Source: Chrysomallon squamiferum (lineage: Eukaryota > Mollusca > Gastropoda > Neomphalida > Peltospiridae). Taken from it: DNA of 64,000 nucleotides. This document shows positions 1 through 13,481 of this stretch, in pieces. The stretch is taken from contig CM022679.1 in NCBI GenBank assembly GCA_012295275.1, positions 3,944,379 to 4,008,378 of the forward strand, read 5' to 3'. Within the stretch, counting starts at the first letter, position 1; every line of letters begins with the position of its first letter. Made by a program: the position numbers and the translations under genes. The notes below the pieces were generated by a model, which was not told the origin of the DNA, did no database searches, and was given only the letters and a program-made list of their open reading frames with translations.

Positions 1-52
1 AACAAAAGTTAATTAGATTCAGATTAAAAAAAGAAATGGTATAAAAAATTAA

Positions 53-146
53 CCAATCAGAAAAGAGCTAGCTGGACCAATCACGTTTAGGAAAGAGAAA
101 ACTAACGTGTTACGTCTGTGACGTCCATTTCAAGCATATAAAAAAA
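53..146 (+). promoter_or_regulatory. Promoter-like cluster: two CCAAT boxes, CRE-like site, TATA box
   Basis: CCAAT occurs at 53-57 and 77-81, a CRE-like TGACGTCC at 119-126 and TATAAAAAAA at 137-146, all on the plus strand in the usual order and spacing for an RNA polymerase II promoter. The expected start is about 165-171. The motifs are seen directly; promoter function is inferred. It lies just before a small open frame. Confidence 0.4.
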
Positions 147-161
147 GATCTTTAACGTAAC

Positions 162-326
162 ATGATCTACTGGTCACCTGACAGCACAATGGTGTCATGT
201 TCTAGTGTGACACAGCACGATTTAAAGTACTGGTCACTTGACAGCGAGAGCATAAAGAAATCGGGAGACCGTCATCAGGATTTGAGGTCGGAAGGAAACT
301 CCGATAAAGTGTACCAAGATGAATAA
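162..326 (+). CDS. Hypothetical small protein, 54 aa, with internal repeat
   Basis: An ATG at 162 opens 54 codons to TAA at 324-326. A second in-frame ATG at 189 has a strong start context (ACAATGG) and would give 45 residues; it fits better the start expected from the TATA box at 137. The protein is hydrophilic and contains a repeated YWSPDS / YWSLDS motif 20 residues apart. No signal peptide, membrane segment or known domain is visible. An AATAAA follows at 510-515. I do not recognise it. It may be a chance frame or a first exon; the case rests on the promoter-like upstream cluster and on the repeat being in frame. Confidence 0.22.
   Translation: MIYWSPDSTMVSCSSVTQHDLKYWSLDSESIKKSGDRHQDLRSEGNSDKVYQDE
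168..245 (+). repeat. Direct repeat of 18 bp, 60 bp apart
   Basis: TACTGGTCACCTGACAGC at 168-185 recurs with one change at 228-245. The 60 bp spacing keeps both copies in the same reading frame of the small ORF. Confidence 0.6.
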
Positions 327-509
327 CTGTTAAGGGAGGACAGCAATCTCTAGAAATTTCATAGTTACCGTGGTTCAGTATCTAACATCGCAAATCGTCT
401 TCAAAAAGGAATGATTTGATCCACTCCGAGGTTCGTTACCAAGGTGAAGGACGAGTTGCCGGGTGGAATCCTGACTTCCCAGAACGGTTCCGAAGGGTGG
501 ATACTGCAT

Positions 510-515
510 AATAAA
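510..515 (+). terminator. Possible polyadenylation signal AATAAA
   Basis: AATAAA followed by a TGTTGGTCC stretch, about 185 bp after the stop of the 54-codon frame. The segment 327-580 is more GC-balanced than what follows. In AT-rich DNA this hexamer is common, so the call is weak. Confidence 0.2.
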
Positions 516-600
516 ATGTTGGTCCACTTCAAGATTCTCTACTACGGTTAGAGGTCGGAAAACCTCGAAATTTCTAAAATGTGTTCTTCCATTTGCATAG

Positions 601-1460
601 ATATAATAAATAATATAACTGTGATAATAATAAATAATTGTAATACATAAGCAAATAAATAATTAATTCTGAGTACAGTTATAATACTAAATAATTACAC
701 TACATAAGCAAATAGATAAATAAAATAAAATAAAATAAAATAAAATAAAATAAAATAAAATAAAATAACTACAGTTATGATTATAAATAAATATACTACA
801 TAAGAAAATAAGTAAGTAAAATAAAATAAATAATTAGTACTAAAAATAGTTATAATAATAAATAATATAATTCTCATAATAATAAATAGTTATATTACAT
901 AAGCAAATAAATAAAATAAAATAAATAATTATTAATGTTAAGAATAATTATAATAATAATAATATCATTATGATAAATAATTATACTACATAAGCAAATA
1001 AATAAATAAAAATTAGTACTAATTATAGTTTTAATAATAAATAATAATATTGCTGGCGAAGAAAAATAGTAATCATCTAATCAAATAAATAAAGAAAGAA
1101 CTACAGAAATTGTCAAGACAAAAAATGTTTAGATAAAAAACTGAAGAAAAAAATTAGAAATTGAAAGAAGAAGAAAAAGAAAGTTAAAATACGTTTGTGT
1201 GTATGTTTATATGTGTGCGAGCTTATAGGTACATTCACACATAACAAATAAATAAATAAAATAATAAATAAAAAGAAATAATAATAAAACAGAGAACTAA
1301 TAATAATAAATACTACAAGTAAGCGAATAAATTATATAAAATTTTTTATTAAAGCTACTTCATGTGGATATTTTATACAACTGTTATATGGTGAAAAACT
1401 ATTAATTGATTTTAATATTAAAGACTGTTTCAGTTCAAATATTTACACTAACTACTTTAC

Positions 1461-1491
<31 letters not shown>

Positions 1492-1512
1492 ATGTTTAAT
1501 AATAATGGTGTG

Positions 1513-1582
<70 letters not shown>

Positions 1583-1603
1583 TAATAATAATAATAAAAA
1601 TAA

Positions 1604-1651
<48 letters not shown>

Positions 1652-1740
1652 AATAATAACAATAATAATAAATAAAATAAAATAAAATAACAAATAAATT
1701 AATTAAAAAAAAATAATAATAGTAATAATATCACACTTAT
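601..1740. repeat. AT-rich microsatellite block (AAATA, AATA, TAA repeats)
   Basis: Nearly pure A/T sequence. It holds an AAATA-type run at 719-768, an AATA run near 1461-1492 and a long TAA run at about 1513-1660. A 70-80 bp theme containing ACATAAGCAAATAAATAA recurs around 645, 790, 895 and 990. No coding potential beyond runs of Y, I and L. Confidence 0.85.
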
Positions 1741-2050
1741 CTATTCAGTAACTGCACTATGTAAACAGTCTGATAAATATGTGCGTGTTTGGCCCGAGGC
1801 AGAGGCACGGTTCGGCTATAGATCACTAGATATCGACAGACGGTGTATAAATCCAAAGTGCGTATCGATCCTGCAGTTTCTGTATGAAGGGTTTTGTTCC
1901 ATCGGTTATCCAAAGAAACCGGAAGAAAAGAAGCTAGGGGAAAAAAAAAAAAAAAAAGCCTCGTTTGTTTTACGAAGACACACGGAGAAAATATTTTAGA
2001 TGCGTCTGGAAAAGATTAGACAATAATGGGCTGTAGATCGATTAAAAAAA
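1741..2050. other. Balanced-composition patch, no gene recognised
   Basis: Between two A/T blocks the sequence becomes complex and GC-balanced (about 1775-1935). A 72-codon plus frame spans 1781-1999, but it runs into a poly-A-derived lysine run and shows no known domain. It may be a regulatory patch or an old insertion. Confidence 0.3.
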
Positions 2051-2979
2051 AAAAAAAAAAAAAAAAAAAGAAGAAGAAGAAGCAAAGAAAAAGAAAAAAG
2101 TGAAAGACAGAAATGGAAAATTTAAAAATAACGTAAATCATTTCCAGTGTGCTATTTCATTTGTCTAAGCTTTAATATTATTATTTAGACAATTAACTTT
2201 AAAAGCGTTTTCGTTTATGTTCCATGAACAAAAAAAAAAAAAAAAGAAGCAGTAAAAAACGAAACTGATGAAATAAATAAATGAAGTGGAATAAAAACAG
2301 TAAATCCAGAGGATTTTAAACACATATAAAATAAAAAAAAAATATTTATTTTAATGCTTCTAAACACATTTTTCCGTTAACGCAAATTAGACGTCACTTA
2401 TCTAATTCTGAAATATTTAAAACTATGCTGTATGCGCTACCAGAACCGACATACAAATCAGTCAGAAGTAGTAATGGTAATTGTGATGACTGGGCTGGTG
2501 GTAGTAGTAGCAGTAGAAAAAGCAATAGTTGTAGTAGTGGTTATAGTAGCAGCAGCAGTAGTAAAAGTCGTGGTCGTTGGGGGGGGTGGTTATAATAGTA
2601 AAATAAAATATCTGAAGGTAAACAAATATTAAGCTGAAATAATTTTTCACGGAATTCTATAACATATGTAGAAAGGTAATTCTGCAAAAACCCTGCCCGT
2701 AACACTTCAACATTCCTCCTCGAAAATTTAACCGTATCAGTAACAGCAGCAATGTAAAGCTTTTCAGGACCATGTGCAAGTTATGATAAAACAGGTGCAT
2801 ACTACTGAATAATAATGATAATAACACACACATAAAACGACAAAAACAACAACAAAAAATAACAAATAAAAATAACAAACAAACAACATAATTATTATTA
2901 ATATAAAAAATCATTTTGTATTAATTAAAAAACTTCTTAATTTTCCGTTTAAAAAATTGAATACTGAATTGCTGCTCCC

Positions 2980-3018
<39 letters not shown>

Positions 3019-3350
3019 ACATATTATAATATACAAAAACACGCATACACATACATGCATAAGATATATATGTATGTGTGTGTGTATATTTGTATAAATA
3101 GATATACATATAGATATTCAGACATACGTAAAATATACACATATTTTTATTCATACACACACTATCTGTTTACACATCATATCTATATTGACACAACAGC
3201 TTTTGTAGCAGTTGGGTGTGTGTGTGAATTAAAGTTAAATAAACAATTTTACAATCTAGAGAAAGAAAGAAAGAAAGAAAGAAAAATGAGATTTAATATT
3301 TATCAAGTAAAATTCCGAAAAAGCTTTAGATGAAAGAGTATTTTAATCAT
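2051..3350. repeat. Low-complexity intergenic DNA with poly-A, (CA)n and GAAA runs
   Basis: Poly-A at 2045-2068 and 2230-2246, a GTA/GTGG-rich trinucleotide stretch at 2460-2590, (CA)n at 2980-3016, a TATGTGTG/ATACATAC mosaic to about 3190, and GAAA repeats near 3261-3283. No gene seen. Confidence 0.75.
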
Positions 3351-5270
3351 TTTTTACACGCTTCGACAAATTCAAATAATTAAGTCGATTTCGTCTAAAA
3401 ATAAATAGGATCGATTAATGGACTGTTCATTCTTTCAGAATTAATTCTGTAATTTAAATTCCTTCTATTTTTTTTTTTTTTTTTTTCGTTTTTCGTCGTC
3501 TCTCTGTCTCTAACTCTCTCTCTCTAAGATTTTTATTTACAATAGTATCGTTTAATTAGCCATTGTTTAAATAAAACTATAATATTATGCTGAATATATT
3601 AGCAGCATCCTGTATAAAACAAAACTGTTACCAGTCGTTTTATGTATACGTGATGAAAGCACACACGCAGAGGTACACACAATCAATAATATCGACCATG
3701 ATGAAAAGAGTCAGTGAAACTGCAGCACGAACATGAACACTTATTAAAAAATTAGCAATATGATATAACATCAAACGTATATACGAATTTGTGTATTTAT
3801 GTTTGTGAGTACCTTTTCATATATGTGTGTGTCTGTTACATTTTTATGTTTTATGTACGTGTTTTTCTATGTATATGCATATGTATAAACACAAGTACCC
3901 AAATAAATAAGTAATAATAGTAAAATGGGGAAAAAAAACAAAAAAAAAAATTTAATTCATAAAATAGTTTAAAGTTTAGATTATTTATTGCTGTATGTAC
4001 TCAAAGGCCAAGGCTTCTGTATTAATTGGAAACCGTTAATTCAGTCTATAAACTAATAACGCCGGTTGATTCAGCTGATAAACGGCCGTGCCGGGTTTTC
4101 GCCAGTCCTTTCATAGCTAATCTCCATAACTCACCGCGCGTTCAATTGGCAGTGATTGTCGTTTGTTCCAAAACTCGAGTACTGCAGTTCATATTTTATT
4201 TCAGCGGGCTATGCTCAAGCACGGGTTAGCAACAGTATAATGGAACCAATTAGATATCGCCAAAACTTAACATGTTTTGGTTTTGCTTCTCAGTTCTATA
4301 ATAATAGTCTATATGTGTGTATGTGTGAGACCGGGTACCCCGGGCAAAAACACTTCTGTAATCGCGTGCTAAGCACTCATTAGCGAATATTTGCAAAAAA
4401 TGGAAGACGTTGTTTCTTTGTTTCTGCGGTTAGCCTGTTGTTTGGTTGTTATGTGGAATTAGAGTGACATATGGTCTATGCTTTTGTTTCGATTTATAAA
4501 TTATAATGAAACAAATAAATAAATAATGAAAAATAATAATAAAAACAAAATACAAAATAAATAAATTAGGGATGGTTAAAAAGACTAATATCACAATTTT
4601 TTAGTATTACTATTACAAAAAGAAAAAAGAAAAGAAAGAAAGAAAGAAAAAAACACTTGGTGTAAAAAATTGATGCAGATATAGGTGGGTGGATATATAG
4701 ACTGAGAACATTATACTAATGAATCCCATTCAAACGATTAAGTGAAGAAAAACAGATGTTATCCAACATGATTTTCGTTCAATCATTCGCTTGTAAAACT
4801 GTATGTAAAGTCATCCCAAATTCCTTCAGCCTACACATCCAACTCCTTCTTATCCACCTTCAACGCCCATTTCCTTACCTAGCGGTCCTTTCTCCCACAT
4901 ATCCATTCAGGCGTTAACATCCAACCGCTTGTCCATCCAATTTAGTCAAGCGCTCATTCAACCACCTATTCTTGACGAATGAAATGTCCAAACAGATAAA
5001 CAATGAGAATGTGGAAAACGGGAAATCGCGTGTGACTTTTTAGAAGACAGTTGTCGGTGCACGTGGTGTTGGTAGTCTGTGTACGATCCATTTATATGAA
5101 TTATATTTTAGTGCAAGTTATTTTAATACAGTGTATATCTATAACAAACACATAATCATTTCTAAACATTTCCCCAACGACTGATAATTAAGAATTATAT
5201 TTACACTCCTAGTATGTTAATATGGTAATACCGGCAAATAAAGTTAATTAAAACGTATATCGAAATGTAG
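3351..5270. other. Intergenic DNA upstream of sdk; one complex patch at 4000-4400
   Basis: Mostly AT-rich with a poly-T run at 3469-3486 and short CT runs near 3500. At about 4020-4400 the sequence is complex and balanced, with TAATTGG and TTAATTC homeodomain-type cores, and could be non-coding regulatory DNA. No exon could be supported. Confidence 0.4.
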
Positions 5271-5419
5271 AACATACATATATACTATTTATATTTGCTA
5301 TCCATTTTTCAAATCAGATGTCTTCGAGTGCAAATAGCCCTAAAGCGAAATAATGAACACGTCACAATTCAGGTATTTCCAAAGAGAAACTCACCTTTGA
5401 CTACTCCCATTTACCTGAA

Positions 5420-5700
5420 GAAATAACCAATCAAAGATAACGAAAAAAGCACGTGATCCTTTAAACGAACACAAAGCAAGAGTACCTGTTGTCGTTACGT
5501 TGTAATATCACGAAATATATTACCTGATGATCTAATAATGGATTAAGTGGTATCTTTCGGACATTTCCGATGAAGGACAGGTTCTTTACGTTGTGACGTA
5601 GACAATCTTTAGGCGATGATATCTCTCCGAAGAGTTGAGGGCAAAGCGAAGTGACAGTGTTTGTAGCTTCCATTGATCCATCATGGCGTCGAAGTAAACT
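5420..5700. promoter_or_regulatory. Candidate sdk promoter / 5' region
   Basis: A CpG-richer stretch 0.4-0.7 kb before the sdk start codon contains CCAAT (5427-5431), an E-box CACGTG (5450-5455) and a CRE-like TGACGTAG near 5595. A five-codon plus-strand ORF (ATG 5683, stop 5695-5697; peptide MASK) could be an upstream ORF if transcription starts earlier. No TATA box is evident, and the transcription start is not determined. Confidence 0.35.
5526..5673 (-). CDS. Weak candidate first exon of a divergent gene
   Basis: On the minus strand an ATG at 5671-5673 opens 49 codons ending in CAG followed by a GTAATA donor-like site. The peptide has no recognisable domain or signal sequence. A partner exon to the left was not found, so this may be chance in a GC-richer promoter region. 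Confidence 0.12.
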
Positions 5701-6104
5701 TCCGATGAAACTTGTTGAAGTTATTAATTTTCAAACGGACCACGATTACCAGTCTGGTTACAATAATTGGATTATAAGTGTTGACATCTGTCAGTGTTTG
5801 TTGAATGATTTATTTTTAAAAAGTTAAAAGAGTTTTGGTGTTTTAATTATAAAATATTTAGAAACTGCCGGCTGACATCAGCAGTGCTGCAATCTTTAAC
5901 CAGTTTAGGTCTTATGACACCTGTAGGCATATTAAAATTGTAAATGTTATTTAGCTACATTTCATGAACTATATTCGAAGGATTTTAATTTATTATAAGA
6001 ATAGATTTTTTTTATAATATTTTATACAAGTGTCTTGAAGGCAAATAGATTTTTAAAAGGCACACGATGAAAAGGAGTATATTCATTCTTGTAAGGAGGT
6101 GAAA

Positions 6105-6204
6105 ATGTTGAAAATCAACGGAATTTACGCAAGGAACCCAGCAAGAAAGAAATTTCATCTGTTGTTCCTTGTTTGCCTTTTCCAGATGATAAAAACTGAT
6201 GAAG
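6105..6204 (+). CDS. sdk: sdk exon 1: start codon and signal peptide
   Basis: ATG at 6105 is the first in frame after a TAA at 6054-6056 and has A at -3. It encodes a basic n-region (NPARKK), a hydrophobic core ([10 protein letters not shown]) and then QMIKTDE. A GTGAGA donor at 6205 ends the exon in phase 1. The split codon completes with TG of exon 2 to give V, so the junction reads DE-VFQYPPQ, where Sdk Ig1 begins. Confidence 0.82.
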
Positions 6205-6259
6205 GTGAGAATTAACATATTTGAATATACTGTTTAAATTAATAACTAACTAATAAAAT

Positions 6260-6345
<86 letters not shown>

Positions 6346-9300
6346 TAAATTCTAGAGTTTAGTGTTTAAACATCTTGCTCAGACATTCATTCTTATTGCA
6401 AAAGAGACTAATAATATCTGGCATGTGTCAGTTTAGAAGATACTCACATTTCTATTGATTGATTAAACACGAGACCTCTGATCTGTGAAAGAACAGCTTA
6501 GTGCAATATAGCTTATACCAAGGATCTAACTAATATTCCTAAAGGTTTCATGTAAGCAATCATGGTACCGTAAAAAGATACAAAATGAAAACTGGGCATT
6601 CCATTATGTCTGTCTGTTCATGAGCTGCCACCAGACTGATTATTTTGATGTGAAAATCAAGATATTAATTTACCTTGGAGGATTCATTGGGTTACATAGA
6701 TATTTCTGATTAATAATATAATGTAGACATTGTTCACATCATTTAATGTGTATTGATAATAATAAAAATGTATTTAATATTTATAACATTATACCACTTA
6801 AAAAAATAAAAATAAAAATAAAAATAAAAATAAAAAAAAAATAAAAATAAAAATAAAAATAAAATAATAATATTAACAAGCCCAAAAAATACAAACAAAA
6901 AATTCTCCCAAAATGAATAAAACAACAACATCCAAAAAACTCCACAATAACAAACAAAAAAGAACCAATTAAATGTATGCTCTCTGGAAATGTTTTTAGT
7001 ATATGCATCATACAAAGATCAGTTTTAATTGTGAAATAGGTGCATAACCATGCAAAACACAAATTAAAAGTTATATCTTTCACAAGTAAGTATATCGTAT
7101 TTTAATATAATTATAATATAATAAAAAATAGTATATTATATTTTATATACATATAAACACTGTATGTTACAGCAGTATGGAATATAAGACTATCAAGCAA
7201 CACAATAGAATAAAAAAGAGGAAACACTGTCAGATTTTGTCTTGCTATTTATATTTGTTTGGTAATGGTAGATATTAGTCACATCCTTATTGTCTCTGTA
7301 CTTTGCTGAATCACTGACATGCATTCAGCCATGATATATTCCTTTTATTTCATCATGATGTTTTCATTGCTCAGAAATCTATATTCATTCAAGTTATATA
7401 GAAATACTGCACTGCAAGCCACAACTGCATGTTTAATGTAGTCTTTTTTCCTGTTTTTCGTTTTTATTTTTTTATACTAGCCAGGAAGAATTTTACCTAG
7501 TTTTATTTAGTTATAATGGAAGTTTCAAGAATATATATATATATATATTACTATTATTATTAAATACATATTTTAATCTTAATGTTTATTGGATGTTATG
7601 TAGCTTTTGTGTTATAATTTGTTCTAACATGACATGGGAAACTGATAGGCAACAACTATTTACTGCTAGTAGCAAAGGGATCTCTTTGTAATCACTCATC
7701 AAAGACAGGAAAGTACTTACCACAGCTGTGAAACTGTGAGAAACAGCTCAGTGAGATAACTAGAAGGATTGTCTAGCCTGCAACTACATTCATCTCAGAT
7801 CTTTATTCTGTCATTGTACTAGAGCTGAGTGAGTAGGTAGTATTTTAGACAAGAGTGCTAACACGAGACACAATGTTTTAAAGATCAGTCAATTATCAGT
7901 ATATCACTAGATGGTTCTTTGTTGCTTGTGGTTCACTAGAACATGACCATGACTGGTTTGTGAAAGACTATTCTGTGTACTTTCTTGTCAATTAAAAATC
8001 TTCATGCATCACAATTATTTGCTTAATATATTGTAATTAATAACACAATATGCCTTAAAATGAAAAAAATTTGATTGTTAAAGATTTTTAGATTTATAAT
8101 TCCAGGTTTTGCTGAAATAACAATATTTTGTGTATGGAATAATGAAACATTTACAAATTTTCAGTGTCAGTATGAATGTCACGACCTTATTGACAAATAC
8201 TATATCATCATTTTTCAAATGCAGATAAAAAAATATAAGGGAAATATTTATCGCCACTACGTTTAAACAGTATAATATGGTAGGTTTTCAAGGATGTTCT
8301 TTCATGCTAATTATATGTAACAGAATATAACAATATATCAAAAGATATAATGATTGTGTTTTCATCAATCTGATTGTAATGTAACACTATAGTTAGAGAT
8401 TCACCAACTCTTCTATCTAAAATCTGTAAACGATAATTTTTTTTTTTTTTTTTTTTTTTAAATGCAGGATTCACACTAATCCCTTTTCTGGTTTCACTGA
8501 GAGAGCTGAAACCAGTTGAAACATTTCCAGATCAGCTAAAACCTGAACAGATAGCAAAATGTTGATTTTGAAAGCATAATCAATTCGTAGGTGTTGAGTT
8601 TTCAGTAACAAAACCATTATAGCGGCTCTCTATTGAAATCTCCCCTCTTAGCCATTGTAAGGTGCAAGTCTGATAGCATTCATATTGGAAATTGTGTCCG
8701 GTGCGAGGCCTGTGGAAACTGATACCATGGCTGAATCTTTTCTCCAGAGACACATTAATTAGTGCCACAGCAGAATTAGTTTTATGAGGAGATTCTGTCA
8801 AAGTGTTCTGAAGTAACTCCCTACACTGATAACAATCGGATAATGTAATTAGAGTTTATTCTTGTGTCTCATTCCTTTATTTACTGTTACTGCATGTCAG
8901 ACTTGAAAAGGTCAGGCAGGCTAAAAGTTTTGTCCATAACATTCTGCTGTGACTTGGGGTCACTTGGTTTCATACATTGCTGTAATTTTGGCTATGAATT
9001 TGATTAATTGCATCAAAATATTGTGCCGTATTTGGTTGTAAATGTTATAAATCCATCCATATTCATTGAGTCATTAGTCTTTTATTTATACATTTGAGCA
9101 ACAATTACTGAAAATAGATGTTAAAGATTGTACAGCACTTAGTACTATACTGAAGAATGTGCAACCAGTGCAATTTAACTGCACATTATACTTACAGAAT
9201 TTCTCTTAATATACAGTGAAGTAATAACCTGTCAGTAGTTTTAATATTCAACATTCCAGATTAGACTATATCGAACATTATATAATTATTTTTTCAAGTA

Positions 9301-10175
9301 TATATTAATGCAGCAATATTGTTTAATGTCAAAGCCAAAATTCAGTTTGTGTAATGTGCATTGATAATACATTGTGAAGAATTCAAACAAATCCATTGCA
9401 AACAAAACACAATGCTCTGTTCCTTATTACAGAACAGGTCAGTTCTAGTTTTGTTACAACTGCTATAAATTTTGAGAAAATAATAAATCAAATCCAACAT
9501 AACCAAGTGTAATCTTGACAATATTCATGATCATGCTGTGCACTGTGGGAAAGAAGATTTGTGAAAGGTAATATCAGTAAACACTATACTGTGACGTCAT
9601 TCTGTGGATTAAGAATCATTAGTCCTTATTTAAATTAGCATTTGTTTTTATTCATTTGTTACAAATTCCATGTAGAGTAGTTGCAACATATAATTTTGCA
9701 TTATTCATCTCTCCATAACAGCAGAATTTTGTAATATTTTGTAATTTTCCTTTTTTTGGGGTTATTAAGTTTAATTTTTTTTTAGTGTATTTAACTGTTT
9801 TGCATTTTTCCTCAACAAGTTGATGTTAGATTTGCAATATTTTCAATATTGCAACTCAGTTTAGTCAGAATTTTATTTTTTTCTTGAAAGATTTTAGTGA
9901 TTTCAAAGACTGCAATTTGTTACAACATTTCATTTTTATTTACCACTGTAGTGGCTTTTTATTTCATTTACAGAGGGAAAGATAGACTTTTACTTTCTTC
10001 TAGAAGAAATCTTCAAAGTGAAGTTGGTTTATGTTGAAGGAAATAACTAATCGATTGCCTTCCTTCTATTTTTTAATGCTGTTTTTTGGTTGCTATTGAT
10101 CAATTAAAATTTTTAAGAGATTTTGTCCTGACATTCTCTTTCCATAAAGATGTGTGTGTGTGTGTGTCTGTGTAT

Positions 10176-10206
<31 letters not shown>

Positions 10207-11556
10207 CACACATATATATATATATATGCATACATATATCTATATAAATTTCAAATAAATACATGCTATGAATGTAACACACACATTCTCATAGAAAAAT
10301 ATTTGTAAAAACAATTTATTTATCTTCAGCATAAATCTGTTATTCCATTCTGTCCATTAATCTACTAATCTATCCATCAATCTGTCTGTACAGGACATGT
10401 AAGTGATGACAGAGTAATGTTTTTCAAAGGTAAGTCAGAGGACATAAAATTTCATATAATCTGTATCTGTCCATCTACATGCACACACATATACACATGC
10501 ATACATCTATCAGTTTTTTTAAATCAGTATATTAGAATTAATAAACATTTCATGCTCAATACTTAGATAATTAATGACACATATATATATACTTACCCAG
10601 TACATATTTTTTTTTGTTTTACCACGTAACTATAGATCTGCAAACTGTTATTTGTGTAATTTGTTCCAGGATAATTTATATTAAACAATACATTTGTCAC
10701 ATGTTATATAGATATTCATACAGTTGTTTGTGATAGTATAGACAAGTGGATATAATATATATTTCTTTTGCTCAAGTGCTAGTTTTATGACATTACAGAT
10801 AAATGATTAAAGTCTGGGTTTTTTTTTCAGTGTCATTAAATTTATATCATAACAGTCATCTTGTATGACTTTTGATGTGATATTATTTAGTTACTGACTA
10901 AAATATGTATCCACTTGTGTACTTATAGTGACTTTCCTATTGTTGGTGACTTAGTGATCCAGTACTTTGATATATAATAGTATCCAGTTTATCATAATAC
11001 TTTTTTTTAATTCTTATTCCACAACAGTGCCTAAATAATGTCTAACCCTACCTCCTAGTTAAATATTTCACTTTAGGTATTTATTCTTACATTTTTCTGA
11101 AAATATCAGTGATGTCAGATACTGATGTACACAGTTATTTCCATTAGAATATGCAGTTTGACTTAGAACATGCTCTTTGTAGTATTTAAGTAGCAACCAG
11201 TAAATTAAAGTTGTTTGAAAAGAAAATGTTTTATGTTTGAATAAATCATTATGAAACAAACTCATAGAGAAAGATGTTATTTTTGTTTCTTCAAGTCCTT
11301 TTTTTGTACTTGATAAACATTTGTGTGAATGAATCATGTTTACTGGTGTGATAAATGACAGATGACAAATGACAAAATACAACAGCCAGACTGCAAACAT
11401 GAATATTGATTTGATAATTATTATGGTATTTTGTCATCACGGTCAATTTTGTATAAAGATCACTGTTATCTTTAGCCATATGCAGTGTGTAAAGTTTCAT
11501 TAAAAGGTCAGGCATTAGTTTGTTTTATATTTGAACTGTCATTTTAACAGTTAAGG

Positions 11557-11600
<44 letters not shown>

Positions 11601-13449
11601 GCAAACATGCTTATATGCATGCCATCTTACATGTATATATAAACATTTACATATTAAACACTTATTCAGATGAATAAATTTAAAATGTTTTAATAGTTTT
11701 AGAATACATACAGGCCAATTGTTGTTGTTATTATCTTCACTGTTGACTAATATAGTACTGGAGTAAGAAAATCTTGTTTACAGCTATCAGAAATCATTTG
11801 TGTGTTATCTAAATGGAATCTGTCGACATCATCCAACTTAATTGTCTTCATTTTCCATATTTATCATTATTTTCCACTCTACAGGGTAACCAAGGAACCT
11901 GATATCTACACTGTGTGGCCTGCAATTCTCAAGTCTCTTTCAGAACAATCACCAGTCACCAAGATCATTTGGACATTCGGAATAATTGTTGTTATTACTG
12001 TATTAATCTTTTGTTTAAAGCCAATTCTGGTACAGGCTGTATATTTTTGTACATCTATTAGTAAACAAATTTCTATTTATATACATGTATTTAGCTAGGT
12101 AAATTATACATATTAACTACTTTTTTTTTTTTACATTTTTATTGTTCTCATTTTCTCTTATTTTTGGATACTTTTTCTGTCATTGGCAAAGTTTCAGTGA
12201 AATTACAGATGTTTGTGACATTAATTGACATTGACCTTTTGCAAGTAAAGAAAGATATATTGATGTTTTGTATAAATAACACATCTTGAGCCCCTTATTG
12301 GCAGCATCTTTTGATTGAAAAACTGCATGTAAAATAAGAAAGAATAAAACAAATAAAAAGAATATAAAAATTTATAATATAATATAGAGAAAAAAAAAAA
12401 AAAATCCCTGAAAACATTGCAGACTTGTCAATTTAAAAATTAGTTTCATAAATATCAAAATAAAGTGGAAATCATTTTGTGAATCGTGTGAAGGATTACG
12501 TTTTTTTTTTTTTTTATAGATTTGTTATTGTAATTAAAATGAAAAACATTGTAGAAAATGTTTTATTTTAAACTTATTTTTGATGAAACTAAAATGAAGA
12601 CCTGACATTCTATTTTGAACAATCACTGTGAAAATAATTATAAAAATAATATAACTTTGTACAGATTTTGTTAATAAGTTACAATTAAAACAATAAAAAT
12701 TGAAAATTGAAAAATAATAAAATTTTGTGTATAAAGGTAATAAAAAATTGTTTTTAATTTTTTAAGATGTAACAACTTATTTTTTTTTACACATAATTTT
12801 ATTTGAAATAATTAATATAATTAACAGAAAAATATATACGTGTGTGTGTGTGTGTTTTCTAATTTAGCACCTCTACATACTAGCTAATAGCATAATATAT
12901 TCTCTTCTTATAAATATAAACTAATTAATCAGTTATTGCTTATGAATGCATAAGTATTAAATTAGATACTTTTTCTATTTTTAATTGTTTTATTTAATAA
13001 TTATATTTTTAAAAATAAAGAATAAACCTAGAGAAAAAAAAAGAAATGAAAAATTATACAAACCACATTTTAAAAAAAGCCACAAGAAAACAAAACAATA
13101 AGAAAAGAAAAATGACACAAGTTAAGAAAATTGTTTTTTCAAAAATCTATTTTGTGCAGTGCACAAACTTAACTACATGTAACCTGTCTGTCACTGGCAC
13201 TAATCTTTCTATTAAAAACACACTGTCTGGGATAAAATGGCCTGTTGCCTGAACATGTCCTATTAACTTCCATCCGATGACCCTCGTGGGAAATTAGTTC
13301 TAGATCAGCTGTAAACACACGGGCTTGCATCACTTAAACTTCTATTGTGCATGTCTCAAACAAATTTGAAGTTAACACCAGTTTATTCATGGATTTTATT
13401 TTTGTTTTTCTCCAGAGGTTTATAATTTTTTTGAAAATATCACAACAGG

Positions 13450-13481
<32 letters not shown>

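Noticed and set aside
1435-1693. Minus-strand frames of L, Y and I runs
   Set aside because: They are translations of the TAA microsatellite in different registers.
4156-4383. Plus frame with a C-x-C-x2-GY-x-G pattern resembling an EGF domain
   Set aside because: Part of the pattern comes from a TGTGTGTATGTGTG run, only a few cysteines are present, and there are no splice borders that fit.
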